DNA of 64,000 bases from Morella rubra (taxonomy: Eukaryota; Streptophyta; Magnoliopsida; Fagales; Myricaceae), in assembly GCA_003952965.2 (NCBI GenBank), contig CM025853.1, forward strand, positions 26,565,572 to 26,629,571, in the 5' to 3' direction. Below the pieces are notes generated by a model. It did not search any database and was not told where the DNA came from. It was given only the letters and a program-made list of their open reading frames with translations. The position numbers were made by a program, and so were the translations under genes. This document shows, in pieces, positions 1 through 12,800 of the stretch (positions within the stretch are counted from its first letter, which is position 1; each line of letters starts with the position of its first letter).

Positions 1-100
1 TTTGTATCGGGTTTGTGATTCTTGGGATTGGATGATGTAAGACCTTAATAATTACTTTTTTTTATTTGTAGCATTTAAAAGAAATGTGTCAATCAGACGA

Positions 101-229
101 TGGATCTCATTCTAGAACTCATGTTATTAAAAAACAACTCTAAGTGGATCTCATTTTAGAGCTCATGTTATAAAAACAACTTTAGGTGGATCTCATTGTA
201 GAGCTCATGCAATAAAAAGTAACTTTAAT
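101..229. repeat. Three-copy tandem repeat, about 43 bp unit
   Basis: Three imperfect head-to-tail copies start at 101, 145 and 187. Each begins TGGATCTCATT, continues with AGAGCTCATG or AGAACTCATG, and ends in an A-rich run with an AACTTTA-like motif. The copies differ by a few substitutions and 1-2 base indels. No function is apparent. Confidence 0.8.
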
Positions 230-809
230 TAGATAACATTTAAAAATTGTAAGACTTCACATGTTGTGTCAATCAAATGGGATGAAGTGTAGTGTCAGTT
301 AGAGAAACAAAAAATTTTTTCGGTTTTTTAATTTGACGTTTGACTTTGAGGCATGTAAAGCGGGTGAGACAGTGACAGGTTTGTGATATTTGTAGAAATT
401 AGTTTTTAATCCTAACAATTCTAAAGGTGAGAGATTTAAAGCGGGACCTAAATCTTAAAGTTTGAGTTCAATTATGATCCCAAATAAGGCCTACTGTCAT
501 TTGTGGGTTCATAGGCTTTTCACGAATAGTTTTCTATGAACCAAAAAAAAAAACCAATGATGTTGCTATACAAAAAGCCTTTTGGATGACAGCTGCAGTG
601 TGCAGAAATTCTACTGTGAGTTTGGAGGAAGAGGCATCCTCCCACCACTTCTTTACTAGGGAAAGCAGGGGCCAAGGGCAGCTCTCTTAGCTGCCCATTG
701 CCCAAGAAGCTTGCCCTGGAAGACTACAGTTTAAGTGGGAGACATTAAGTATGCATGAGAAATTTTAGAAATAAATAATGGGAAAATAAAAAATAAAAAA
801 TAAGTAGTG

Positions 810-973
810 AACAAATAAATAAAACCTAGAAATCAAACAAAATTAAAAAGAGTACAGTAAACTAAGATTATAAGAATCATAGAAAACAGATGGTAAACAA
901 ATAAATAAAATCTAGAAAACAAAGAGAAAAGTGAAAAGAGAACAATAAACTAAAATTATAAGAATCAAAATAG
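810..973. repeat. Two-copy A-rich tandem repeat, period about 86 bp
   Basis: Two diverged copies start at 810 and 896, each opening with AACAAATAAATAAAA. Both contain a TCTAGAAA or CCTAGAAA block and an ATTATAAGAATCA block in the same order. The unit is very A-rich and non-coding. Confidence 0.7.
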
Positions 974-2095
974 AAGGAAACTTCGGAACGTTGGGATGAA
1001 AAAACTTCGAAAAAGATATGAAAAAGGGTAAAAAATGGATTAAGAATAAATTAAAACTACAAAAAATAAGAAAATTAAAATAAAGAAGTAAACAAAATCC
1101 TCAAAAGAAAATAATCAAATTAACAATCAATGAGACACATTGGAAAACAATAAATGTACCTATACTATGCGTTACTTATTTGGCCGTTTTCTCTCCTTTC
1201 TTACTTTAATTGGATCATAATTTTCTTCAATTTGTTATTTGAATTAGATGATTTTTTTCAAAGGAAAAAAAGACACAAAGAAGCGTTGATCCTAGAAATT
1301 CAATGCATGCCGTGCTCTTTTGAAGGATTTAATTGCACACTTGAAAAATAACTCAAAAAGTCAAGGCAATGCTTGAATAATTAGTTTATATAGATCATTC
1401 TAGGGGAGACCGTACAGAAAAAATGACATTGGCATAAATTGACAAGGTAATATTTCTATTTATCCATAAGAAGAGATGTATCTTTTGAATTTATTTCCCC
1501 TGATATCTAACATAATGAATGAAAGGATACTTCATGAAGAATATGATGCCCCAAAAATTATTAACAAAGACTTTTACAATAAGTATCATTTTTCTATATA
1601 AATAGATTCATTAAAAAAGTACTTCAAAAGATGTTGATAGTAAATGAGAACATTGGTTAAAGAGAAAAAAAGAAGACGGATTTGTCTTCACATATACAGA
1701 GTTTTTTTTTAACATACAGAGTTATATATGTTATAAATGTGATGTTGTGATTCTTTTTCCCCTTATTTTTAATCTTAAACTATCAACTCGAAAATTAATA
1801 AACCGGTTAATTTTACCTATTCTTTTTTTTTTTTTCCTACTTTTTGCATTTTTGTGGTTTTGGTCTGGGCCTAAACAAACGGAAAGAGGAGCAGAGACGG
1901 CATAGCTTTCGTCTTTTTGGCAGAACCGTGGCGACCAGTTTGTCTCCATCGGGACTGTGTTCGCTCTTCATTGAGGACTCGCGGATCTTCTCCGCCCAAG
2001 TTGATCGGAGAATTCAAAGCCCCTTAAGAATTTGCGATCTTTTAGGACTTACGGATCTGATATAAGGTTCTCGGTAGGGTTTGTAAATTGGCGAC

Positions 2096-4279
2096 ATGGA
2101 CGGAGGAGGAGATATACCGAATATAAAGAGGTGGACTGTGTTTTACCCGGTTTACATAAACTCGAAGAAAACAGTGGCCGAAGGGAGGCGGATAAGCGTG
2201 AGCAAGGGATGCGAAAATCCCACTTGTGCTGAGGTCGCTGATTGCTGCGGCCATCTCAAAGTCCCCTTTGCTATTGAGGTTCGTTTTTTAGGTTCTTATT
2301 ATCTCAATTTTTGCTCTATTCTATCTATGGATTAGTGCTTGTGTTTTTAAAGGCTGTGACATTTTGTTATTGGCAGATAGATAAGGCCTATCCGCGCGAT
2401 TTCACGCAAAGAGGGAGAGTGAGGGTGTTACTGAAAAAGGAGGACGGGACTCTGATCAATCCAGCCATATCTTCCAGTAAGGATACATTTCCTTGTTAAT
2501 GTACTCTCTGTTTCAGTTGGGTTGCTATATATGAACATGTTTTAACCTGAGATGTTTGGGAAAAAATTTCCACTAACCGTTCTTTGATGGGTGCCCAAAA
2601 CATTTGAAATTCTGAGTTGTTAATATGTCTTCAGTTTGTTATGTGGAAGAGATTCACCGTAGTGCCTATTGTTTCTATCCCAGTTTGAAACCTGTAATTT
2701 GTTTGGGAGATTTATTCATATCCTTGTTTTCCTTTATGAGAACTAGGCCTTGCAGTCTAACCCACAAATTGTCTGCATGTAATTTCTCACCTAGAAAGCT
2801 GGACGTCTACACCGATGTTCAAATATAGTTAGTAACATGTTGTCAATGAATTATGAGCAGTGGTCTCTTAACTATGCGGATATGCAGTCTGTGGTTGGTG
2901 TTTTACGTGGCTTCCCCCTTGAGTTGCAAGTCACTTTCCTCTCTTGTGTTCTTATAAGGGATGCTTGCAGTTGTTAACTTATCAATGTTTTGAGGTCATA
3001 ATGGATCTGCCACTGCTGTCAGCTGTCTTGGGAAGGGCTACTGATAATGTGTAGAATGTTTCTTCACAAGAGCAATATTTGCACTAATTTAAGAAAGACA
3101 ATGCAGAGGGTTGACAGAAGTTATTGTCATTCTTCATGGGAGTTCTAGGTTCATTTTTTTAGCTAATTCTTTGAGGTGAGGGGGAAGATAGAAACCTGTT
3201 GGTAACACATTTCAACCAGTGGATGAGTTAGCAACCTCTGGTCTGCCATACCTTCATCTGTGGGAACCTCTCCCAAGTGTCATTGCTAAGTAGAATGAAT
3301 CCAATTGCTAATTGAATTTGTTATTGTAGAAAGCTTTACCATAGTTCCATCTGTTACCACATCCCCCCCCCCCCCTCTCTCTCTCTTCTCACCTCACACA
3401 CAAGGGCCGACTTCCTAATTTTTAACAAATGTCCATGAGGTTAATGTCAGTTAACTTAATTGGTGGGGACATGGATAGTTGACAAGTCTCGGTTGCTATT
3501 AAACATTGTGTAATAGATCTTCCAGCTGTGAATATGTTGACACTTCTGGATAACCACATTTTGTGTGTAATATTAGCAATTTGTTTTACCATTTTGGATA
3601 TCTTGCATTGGTTAGTGGTATAAACTAGCCATTTATCTGATTTTTCCCTCTTGGAAGATTACTCTTTGGGAACTCTGCTACTTTTATCGGCGTGGAAGGA
3701 TGTGGGTCAAAAAATCTCAAAAAAAGTTGATATTTTTTCCCCTTTATGTTTTTCTCTCTTGCCTCTGCTTAGCTTGTTCATGGCTGTAATCTGTATATAG
3801 AGTTTCAGAAATCATCACTACCTGGATTTTCTGAATTCAAAATTTTGTTTTCCTGGGCTATCTGGCAGTTTGTTATCTTAAGGACTTTGTGCCTGGCAAG
3901 TCCGGCATTTGTTATTTTAAGTACCATATTAGTAACATTGATTCCGTAGACCAACTCCGTTGCAAGGGGGCTTAGATACTTCATTTTATGGTCCTTGAAA
4001 TTGGAAGACTACAAAAACAAAAGAAAAGAAAAGAACTGAAAAATGATGTAGCTATAGTAGTCACCTAGCTGGGGCCATCCTCGCATGTCAAGGGGGGGGG
4101 GAAAATCGCCTCTTTCTCCTGTATTTTCTTTTTTTTTTTTTTAAATAGAAAAAGAGCTGATGCTTCGTGTTGCTGAGTTGGTACCTCGGCATCCTGGGAG
4201 GACTAAGAAGCAGGAGCCTGCAGCCACATCAACCGCTGGACCTTCAAAATCTGGAAAGGGTGGAAGAAAGAAAAGATAG
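2096..4279 (+). CDS. SRP19: Signal recognition particle 19 kDa protein (SRP19), 3 exons
   Basis: This encodes SRP19, the cytosolic signal recognition particle subunit that binds the 7SL RNA S domain and lets SRP54 join during co-translational targeting to the ER. Exons are 2096-2278, 2377-2476 and 4149-4279, all with GT-AG introns and compatible phases. They give 414 nt, or 137 residues, close to other plant SRP19 proteins. The N-terminus carries the family core (WTVFYPVYINSKKTV, then GRRISVSKGCENPT). Exon 2 supplies AYPRDFTQRGRVRVLLK. Exon 3 supplies ELVPRHPGRTKKQE and a lysine/glycine-rich tail ending GKGGRKKR, typical of the family's basic C-terminus. Intron 2 is about 1.7 kb and contains poly-C and poly-G tracts. 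The ATG at 2096 gives the conserved start and is the only sensible one. Confidence 0.95.
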
Positions 4280-5305
4280 AGCCAATATAGAGCAGGCTAA
4301 TGAGAATTTTCCTTTTGGCCATCCAAACTACCTAGATGCAAGCATAGGGTTATATCAGACGGATTCGAAATTTTTGAATGGGTTGGAACAAAGCTGTTTA
4401 CTCTGTATAACAACTTTTGAATTGGTTTACATTGTCAATCTGGTTTGCTTGAATGTTCTTGTTACGTGCTTGAAGAGCAATATGGCACGGGGCTTTTATG
4501 ATCACTCCTGCGTGGAAAATTGACAGGAATAGCACGAGAGCTGAAATCTATTTTGAATGTTATGTTTGTGGCTTTGACAAACTTTCAACTGCAGTTTGTC
4601 ATCTGGTTGAAAGGTCGTACATAGTTATTGGAACTACTGTTTTGGTACAATTTTGATCCTCCATATAGTTTTGTTGGTCAATGGTTATACTGCTTTACCG
4701 TATCTTGAAAAGAAAGAAAACTAATTGCAAAGTGTAGTGTACACATATTGCATCTGATCTTATTGATTCAAGATGATTTCAAACCCTTGCTTAGAATTTT
4801 TTTTTTTTTTTTAAAAAGGATGATTTCAAACCCCTTTTGTTATTGAATTTGAAGAAGTAAAAACAAGAGGATATAAGGGAACCTTTTCAACTCGTATAAT
4901 TGGAACTTGAATAAGGGCTCAAAGAAAAAGAACTTGAATGGAGCTAAGAGTAAAGCCAATGATGATTGATTCCACTCAAATATGGGTCTGTTCTTTTCTC
5001 GGGAAACAGACAGATTTGCTGGGGAGAGCGGAGCTCAATAAAAGTGTTTGGGCCTAACCCTCCGAGCCTAGTAGATCACCACAACGTGGTCTCAATAGAC
5101 TCTGGGCTTTTTATGCCCACAACCCAAAAACAGGTCCAAAAGGTTGGTGGGCCAGGTTTCCAACCACTTAGCGGAATTACTAAAAATGAAGAAAAATAAA
5201 TTAAAGCATTACGCAAATCTTTCCGGAAGTAGAAGCTGAACTGGTCGGAAAGAAGCAGCTGAAAGATAGTGATCGACGGGCAGAAGAAGCAGCGGTTTGG
5301 CGCTG
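4280..5305. other. Intergenic spacer between SRP19 and the methyltransferase gene
   Basis: This should hold the SRP19 3' UTR and the upstream region of the next gene. It contains a poly-T stretch near 4797-4812. No gene is supported; the 118-residue ORF at 4167-4523 is the SRP19 last exon and 3' UTR read in another frame. Confidence 0.6.
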
Positions 5306-7878
5306 ATGGGGACTTGTTCGACGCAAGCATACGGCGAGGCATGGTACTGGGACAAGAGGTACGCTGACGAATCGGGACCGTTCGACTGGTATCAGAAATA
5401 CTCGTCCTTGGCTCCTCTCATCAATCTCTACATCCCTCGCTCTCACCGACAAAATCCCGTCCTCGTCGTCGGATGCGGCAATTCAGGTCTCTCTCTCATC
5501 TGATCGCCGTCCGATCTTTACGATCTGCGAGTTTGAAAAACTTTACGAGCTAAACAAGAAATAACACTCATATCGTAAGTCTTAATGCTGAAGTGTGAAT
5601 GGTTTAATTGCAGCATTCAGCGAAGGCATGGTGGATGATGGCTATGCGGAAGTGGTCAACATTGACATATCCAGTGTGGTGATTGAAGCTATGCAGAAGA
5701 AATACTCCAATCGATCACAGCTCATTTGTATCTTTTTCACTCTTTTTAACCATAAAGTTTTGCTCACATTGTAGAATAAACTTACAAGTTTCACTTCTCT
5801 AAAATTTAGTTATGCATGCCATCTCTGTTCCTATTAAGTGGTCCTGTAATGATGTGGTAAAATCTGGACCATTTAATTAGAACTAACCTTTCGGATTTCA
5901 GATTATCCTCATAGCCATTTACTCGTATTGCTATGAACCGAACTATCTAATCAAGGAAGTTGTGCGCTATAAAATCTCATGGAAATTTTATGGTTTTTTG
6001 TACAATTTTTACTGCAAGCGATGGGTAGTTGCAATGTTGCTGTGATTTCCTGAATAACTAGGCAGATAAAAACATGGATGTTCGAGATATGAGTTATTTT
6101 CAAACAGGTTCTTTCGAGGCCGTTATTGACAAAGGTACTTTACTTTCTTATTTGTTTGATTTGATTACATTTTGCTAGGGTTTTATTCTGGTTGAGTTCT
6201 TTTGTGGCATCTGGCTCTTTTTGCTGGCTGTTTTTGTTAATTTTATGCTGTTATTTGTGTGTTTATCCTCTCTTTGTTTTGTTTGGTCTTGCAGGGACTC
6301 TAGACTCGCTCTTGGTAAGTTGCTGTATGGTTATTTTAATGCTTTCAGCCTTCAATTTGAATCTATTTGATTAGAGAAAAATATTTCTGCGTAGTGTGGA
6401 GATAATTCGCGACAAAATGCTGTCAAGATGCTTGAGGAAGTTTGGAGGTAAACAGAAACTCTAATGTACAAGACCGTACCATTTCTATCAGATTCTTTTT
6501 GTGTTTCTTTATTTTTATTTTCTTGATCTATTCACCATTATTGAAGCAGTTGATGACAAACTATAGGGTTCTCAAGGAGAAAGGAGTTTATATTTTGGTA
6601 ACTCTACCTTCCCCTTTTCGCATTAAGAACTTTTCTGCCTTTGTTCTCGGCCAGCTATTGAGGAACTATATAGATTACATTGTTTCTTTTATCTCGCTTT
6701 TCTCAATACTGCATGCTGCAGGTCACATATGGAGCTCCAACTTATCGCCTACATTTGTTGAGAGATTCATGCTCATGGACAATAAAACTCCATGTGATAG
6801 GTTGGTTGAAGTCTTAGTCATGTTTTTTAGTGAATGAGATGTAAATCTTCAATCTCAATTATTCCCTTCCCTCTTCCTCTATTTGTATGTCTCTATTTAT
6901 TTTTTGTTTTTTGTTTTTTTTTGGGTTTTGGGGGGGGGGGGGGGGGGTTGGGGGGGTCGAGCTTTCCTTGTCAACTAGCCCTGAATATTGAAAGTTGAGG
7001 GTAATATTCTTCATTGTGTATCTTCTACACATGGAGATGTAACTATTACATCAGCTAGAGTGGGCAGTGGCATTATTAATTTTACCAACAAGGCCAAGCT
7101 GATAGTGTCTCTTGGAATAGATGCATTCATTTGTTTCTACGTCATCTATTGTTGCCTTCCAATGTAGCATCATTCTTTTTGTTTCTTTTTTCTTTTGCTA
7201 TTGGGTGGGAAATCCAAGATAGTGTTCTTCTTGAGCTTTCAGGGGATTGCAATCGAGTATCTCATAATGCCCTAAATTGTGCTGATTGTTGTCATATCTT
7301 TCAGATAAACTTGTGGTGGGAGAAAGTTCTGAACCAGAACATCCATTATGGGAGCTGACTAAACCTGTTCCGTTGGATGATGATGGAAGCTCTCTAGAAG
7401 CAGGACTTGGAAAGAACCCCGACGTCCATTATATCTACATTTGTACTAAGGTTGGTAGTGAAGATTTCGCATCTTAGCTCATTCACTTCCCCTGTGTCCC
7501 TAGTCACAAATGTAGATGCTTTGAGAAGTATTTATAGTTGCTGTTTATATGCACTGCCTGGGGAAAAGGTTAGTCATACGACAGGGGTCCTGTTTTAATT
7601 TTTTTTTTTAATGTAACCGGGTATCCGGATCAACTTACGCGAACCTCGATTAATCTTGGGACTTGTGCAGTCTTCTCATCCCAAACAAACCGGACAATTA
7701 CTAGGCTAAAGTTTTTGGAGTTAGTCTCAAAAGATTGGTAGCACTTGTGAAGTTTTTAAACTTGGGTCCAGTTTTGATTGTGATATTAACAAAGTTTTTC
7801 TCCCTTCTCTCCTCTCGGTTCTCGCTTTAGGACGAGTCTCTAAAGGCAGACCTGAAACACGAAGTTGCAGATGAGTGA
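5306..7878 (+). CDS. Class I SAM-dependent methyltransferase, METTL13/EEF1AKMT-like, 9 exons
   Basis: This is a small Rossmann-fold methyltransferase of 246 residues, of the kind that includes eEF1A lysine methyltransferases. Its substrate in plants is not shown by the sequence. Exons are 5306-5486, 5614-5727, 6066-6134, 6295-6314, 6395-6447, 6567-6597, 6722-6800, 7305-7450 and 7831-7878, and every junction keeps phase. The N-terminus has YGEAWYWDKRY and FDWYQKYSSLAPL. Motif I (SAM binding) is VLVVGCGNS at about residues 52-60. The acidic ribose-contact strand is VVNIDISSVV, and the catalytic-face motif is VIDKGTLDSLL at about 115-126. The C-terminus has WELTKPVPLD and NPDVHYIYICTK. Exon 4 is only 20 nt. 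I chose the ATG at 5306 because no upstream in-frame ATG exists. Confidence 0.92.
6929..6957 (+). repeat. Long G-tract in intron 7 of the methyltransferase gene
   Basis: A T-rich stretch is followed by GGG, TTTT, a run of about 18 G, TT and a run of 7 G, all inside the intron at 6801-7304 and on the sense strand. In RNA or single-stranded DNA it could fold as a G-quadruplex. Long homopolymer runs are also assembly weak points, so the exact length is uncertain. Confidence 0.75.
7605..7735. repeat. Possible interspersed repeat in intron 8 of the methyltransferase gene
   Basis: After a poly-T run, the sequence ACCGGGTATCCGGATCAACT followed by a CGCGAACCTCGATTAATC-like stretch resembles a short interspersed element I recall from many eudicot genomes. 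The identification comes from memory of that motif only. The ends are not defined. Confidence 0.35.
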
Positions 7879-8260
7879 GAGCAACATATAGAATGTTCAA
7901 CCCGTTATGTGGAGATTCTTCAGGCCTGTACTTTCAAGTTACTGAATATGCGGGACCCTGATAATAGTTGCTTTGTTATGTGAGCATAATTTTCATTGAA
8001 TCGCTAATATTGTTTACCGATACGTCCAGATGACAGTAATTGAACCCAATTATCATGCAATTGCTTGTATTTTATTTGTGCTTCCAACATTTTGCGAGCA
8101 CAAAAGTTTGTAATCAATTTTTGTCTGCTCTGAATATAAGCAGTGGAACTAATTGGTGTGTCCTATATCACTTAATTCTGTGATGCGACCCAGATATCTA
8201 TTCCATTGAAGTTGAGGTCAGAAGTCAGAAAGATTTAAGAAACGGAGAGGGAGAATTCTA

Positions 8261-8590
8261 TGTTTGTTTAATGGTCTTTGGAAAATTTTTTAATTTAACA
8301 TGATTTTTTTTCACATAAAAAATATTTCAAATTTTAATAGAATTTTCATTGGTCTTAATTTGTGTGAAAAATAACATGACGAAAATTTATAAAAATTTTC
8401 TCTCTAAATATATTTATTTATTCTCACATTTTTCAAGAGAATAAATTTTAAAAATTTTCTTTTTCCAAATATTTGTTCTGTATAAAAAATTATATCTTCA
8501 AAAAATTTCTTAATCATTATTAAAAAAAATATTTTTTTAAAATACAAACAAACAATTTTTTTTTGCTAAATAAAAATACAAACAAACATT
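8261..8590. mobile_element. MITE-like AT-rich element with short terminal inverted repeats
   Basis: This AT-rich block starts TATGTTTGTTT and ends AAACAAACATT, so its termini are inverted copies of about 10 bp, the form of a non-autonomous hAT-like MITE. No clean target-site duplication was found. Its right end lies within a few bases of the left boundary of the 8.77-kb CAMTA duplication at 8588. Confidence 0.4.
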
Positions 8591-9868
8591 GAATCCATGA
8601 ATTATGTGTGATTTTGTTTGCTTATGCATTACTTGAATGTGGGGACCATCAGTTTGATTGTATGCAGAATATTTTTGCGTACGACATACGACGCTGGAGG
8701 TTCAGATGAGCATAGTTAGATAAAAGGGGCCCCACAAAAGTCAAAGTCAACCAACAAAGACTCAATAGTCAATCCTCTGCTCATGGATTGTTCTAGCATA
8801 TCTTCGAGGAGAAAAAAAAAAAGAAAAAAAGGATTCTTCTAGCATATCTTGGAACTTGGAAGCAACCCACCGAAACCTGTGGGCAGCTTCGACGATAAAG
8901 ATTTTAAAATATCAATTTAAGTTACATTATGGTCTCCAGGTTATTTAATGATGAGTATGCTTTTATCATAAGGCTTTTAGCTAGCAAATTACAGCCACAT
9001 CACATCATTATACACAGTTCAATTACCCGTTGAAAAAGCCAATTCAAAAGTTGATAGAATCTATTGATCACCGCCTTAATAAATATATTTTCTGCAGACT
9101 TCAATTCAATTTTTGTGCTGAAATCTAACGGAATATATTTTAATTTTAATTCTTATTATCCTATGTTGTCGTTTGTTTGTTGAAATTTCGAAATATTAAA
9201 ATTTCAACTAAGTTAAACAACATTAAGCAACTAATCTCAGGTGGTCCACAAGTCAGATATTTAAAATTCAATTGGAACAACATTAATAGTATTATATTAT
9301 TCCAACAAAATCTAATATATTAAATTTAAATATAATTTTTCTAATAAGCAGCTAATCTCATTTTCCGCCTTTCGTTCCGGGCTTTCGAAATACCGCGAAA
9401 GAGAAAGCTCCTTCTCGTGTTCTTTACCTCCTCTCTGGGTGGGCCACGATGAATAAAAGAGGGCGGTGCCACGTCAGATTTACCGGGACCTGTATATCTT
9501 GTAGTAGTGTAAACGCAAACCACAATCTATTGACTTCTAATCTTCCCTCTCTGTGGCTTTTTAACTTTTTTTTTTTTTTTTTTTTTTTTTTCAGTTGTGA
9601 GTGGTTTTCACGCGCTTCTCTTTCTGTTATATATTCTACTGTTAGTTTCTTTAGCCCAAACCTCCATTCTCTCCGGTCTCCATTGCTGTTAGGTTTTCGG
9701 TTTCTTGGAACTTCAAGACGGTTGCCTGTAATTTTCTTGGCTAGTAAGTTTTCATTACAGTTCTTTGAGCTCTGGTTCCTGATCGGTTCACTCAGAAATC
9801 TTCGGTTGTTTCATTTTGCAGGTTTCCGTTGGTGTTTTCTTGTGGATTCTTAGTTGGAGTTCTTGCCA

Positions 9869-9892
9869 ATGAAAGCGAGGGTTTATGGCTGA
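9869..9892 (+). promoter_or_regulatory. Seven-codon upstream ORF overlapping the CAMTA start (unit 1)
   Basis: An ATG at 9869 opens a 7-codon frame that ends in a TGA at 9890-9892, overlapping the CAMTA ATG at 9885 in a different frame. An overlapping uORF of this kind usually lowers initiation at the main start. Both ATGs should lie in the same first exon, because no acceptor separates them. Confidence 0.6.
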
Positions 9893-12800
9893 GAGTTGTA
9901 GTTACGCTCCCAATCAACCGTTAGGTGACTCAGGTCTGGTTTACTTTCCTCGCATTCTGTTTTTTCCTCTGTTTCTGTGCTTCAATACGTTTATGAGGCA
10001 TTTTAGAATAGAATTTGGTTAATACGGGTTTCAGCTAAAGTGCTTACCAGCTGCGGTTGCTCCCATTTTCTTTGCCTTCTGTGTCATGCGAATGTCATGC
10101 CGGTATTTTTCAGTCGGTGAGCCTCATAGCCGAATGCTACATTTCCCTCTCATTATTCTTGCGCACGCTTGTTGATCACCTTGCATGGATTACGAACCTG
10201 AAGCAATGCATTGGACATGTGCAAGTTGATGGACGAATGAATGAATGCAATTCCAAATTGCATCCCGTGCCATGTGTGCAAGCAATGCTATTATTATGGT
10301 TGGGTCTCAAACAGTTGTCAGATGTTTTATAATGCAGTTTGTGTGGGCTTTTAGACACTTCTATTGTTATCGTTACCAAATTCGAGGATCTTGAGAATGT
10401 TAATAATTTGAGCATACTTTTTTATACTGCATGTTCTCGGTATAAGTAGAATGACTTTTGTTGATTCGTATGGTTATATTATCTTGGACATGTCAGTTTA
10501 AGATCTTTAACCATCTCTTAATTTCTTTGAATTTGTCAGACCTTCACAGGATTCTGACAGAAGCACGACAACGTTGGCTTCGGCCAGGTGAAATTTGCAA
10601 AATACTTCGCAACCATCATGAGTTTGTATTAAATTCAGGTCCACCTGTTATGCCTCCAGGTTATCACTGGCATCCTTCTCAGTTCAATTTTTGTCATGCA
10701 CTTGGTTGAGTACAATTGCTACATCTCCATCTTATTAGCTGACTGTGTACCAATTATTATTTTTTCATTTCATTTCGTTACCATGGGCTGTGAATTTTTT
10801 CTTTTTTGAGTGAATTCTATTACTTGCTTGAAAATGCACAATTCCGTGCCAGTTGTGTTCCATTTTGCCCAGTTTTAGTATAGTCATAATAATCAAAAAT
10901 TAGGACAATGTGAGAGTAGCAATACCAACAAAGATCTCTCAATTGCGGCAATTCTTGTGTGCCTATATTTGAGGGTGGAATAATTTGATGGCATGCATGA
11001 TAAAGAAAAGAGAAGTCTCTTTATTCGGTAATGGCTTCTAAAGATTACACTTTCTAGTTCAAGTCTTTCTTTTTGTCTTTTTCTCTCTGTTTCATATATG
11101 AACTAGAAACATTGATGAGAAGATTTGTAGTTATGCGGTTTTATTTATGTACGTATATCCATGTGGATATGGAAATATTTGTAAGAACATACATGTGCCC
11201 TGCACAAGTCACATCTTGCCCTGTTGTCATTTCCTTTCATTCCATTTTCATTTTCACTTTAGAAAAAGGTGATTGATTGTAAGACTTCATACCTACAATC
11301 CCAGTTATAAAGAATATGGTATCTCTTTTCTACAATTCCAGGGATGATATGGGCTGAGAGGACTTGTATGTGGTACGATTGGTTTTTAGGATTAGCATAT
11401 TTGATGCTTTCCAAATGTTGGCATTAGAGAACAAGCATAGTCAAGTTGAATTGAGGAAGGTGATGTGGTAGGTTTTGCAATAAATAGTCACTAAGGAGAT
11501 GCATGGTGAAGTGGTAAGTGGTTCCTGCTAAGTACCCGAATTTTTAACTGCAATTGGAACTTCTCATTAATCATTGTCTTCTATACATTTGTTATACATT
11601 CCAGAGAGGTCTGTGATGCCTGATGTGTTATGGGGCTGTATTTCCTTGGAAAATTTTCAATTTAGAATGATCAAAGATTTCCAAAAAGATCTATAAGTTG
11701 ATTGCCTTTCAGGGCATGTAGGGTGGAAGATTCAGGGCTTACAAAAATTGATGGTTAGAAGATACCTAAGACAAGTCTCATTTTTTTTTTTTTTAGACCA
11801 TGTCTTTATGAGAGAGACTTAGAGTTGGGTTGTTGAGTATCTATGTATGACTAAGTTTGTTCTTGTTAGAGATTTCTGGTCTACAAATATCAATGAAGTG
11901 GAAGGAATCTGCTTACTTGGAATGTCTGGCTTTAAACAAATTTGGTAAGAATGTGAAATGAACATTACCATTAACTTATCACAAAACAAAAAAAAAAAGA
12001 ATGCCAAATACATAGCTTATTCTGATAGCAAATGGTTGAAGCAAGAAATGAGTCGATAGTTGAGAAATGAAAGAGAGAAGTTGTCCTGAGATTATGTAAC
12101 TTAGTCTAGACGGAGTGTTAGAAGTTAAAGGTACAAGTATGAGGAAGCCGAGAAAATTTTTCTTGAGTTTCCAAGTTATCCCAATGAGGTGTTTATGAAG
12201 TGAAAACTTTTTTTTTTTTTTTTTTTATGAATAAACTCATATTATTAAAAAGAAATAGAGAGAGTATAGTACAAAGGCTGTACCAAACTCTCTCAAATCA
12301 TACAAGCAAAAAAGCTAACAAAATCTGGAAAATCTAAGAAAGGACCCCCCATCACAACATTAGCCCAAAGATAAATGGGAAGTAAAAAAATATCCTGCAA
12401 TTCATTCGAAGACATAGTAGAATCATCAAAACATCTTCGATTGCGTTCCCTCCACAAGCACCACCAAATACAAAACGGAATTATCTTCCAAACCACTTGT
12501 GCGAATCTGCAAACTTCTGGCTCTAACACACCAACACGTCTCCCAACCTTTCTGGCATAACCCATGTAAGATTAATAATACGAAAAATAAAATCCCATAA
12601 ACCCTTCGCCATCGGACAATGTAAAAGCAAATGATCAACTGTTTCTCCACCTCCTTTGCACAAATAACACCAATCAATGACACAAATCCCCTTCCTCCAT
12701 AAATTATCAATAGTCAAAATCCGGCCATGAATAGCCTCCCACACAAAAAACGCAACTCTCGTAGGGACCTTGGACTTCCACACCCTACGCCACGGAAACT

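Larger units (their letters stand above)
1..2095. other. AT-rich intergenic DNA upstream of SRP19
   Basis: No coding region is supported here. The ORFs are short, AT-rich and resemble no protein I recognise. It contains two small tandem repeats, annotated separately. The last 250 bases become more GC-rich and probably form the promoter and 5' UTR of SRP19, which starts at 2096. No clear TATA box could be assigned. Confidence 0.6.

Noticed and set aside
3363..3376. Poly-C and CT run in SRP19 intron 2, and the G run near 4091
   Set aside because: Simple low-complexity tracts in a long intron with no paired structure beyond homopolymers; not worth a separate claim.
9449..9853. 134-codon plus-strand ORF
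   Set aside because: It runs through the poly-T tract of the CAMTA 5' region, has a low-complexity Phe run and no family features; it is 5' UTR or promoter sequence.
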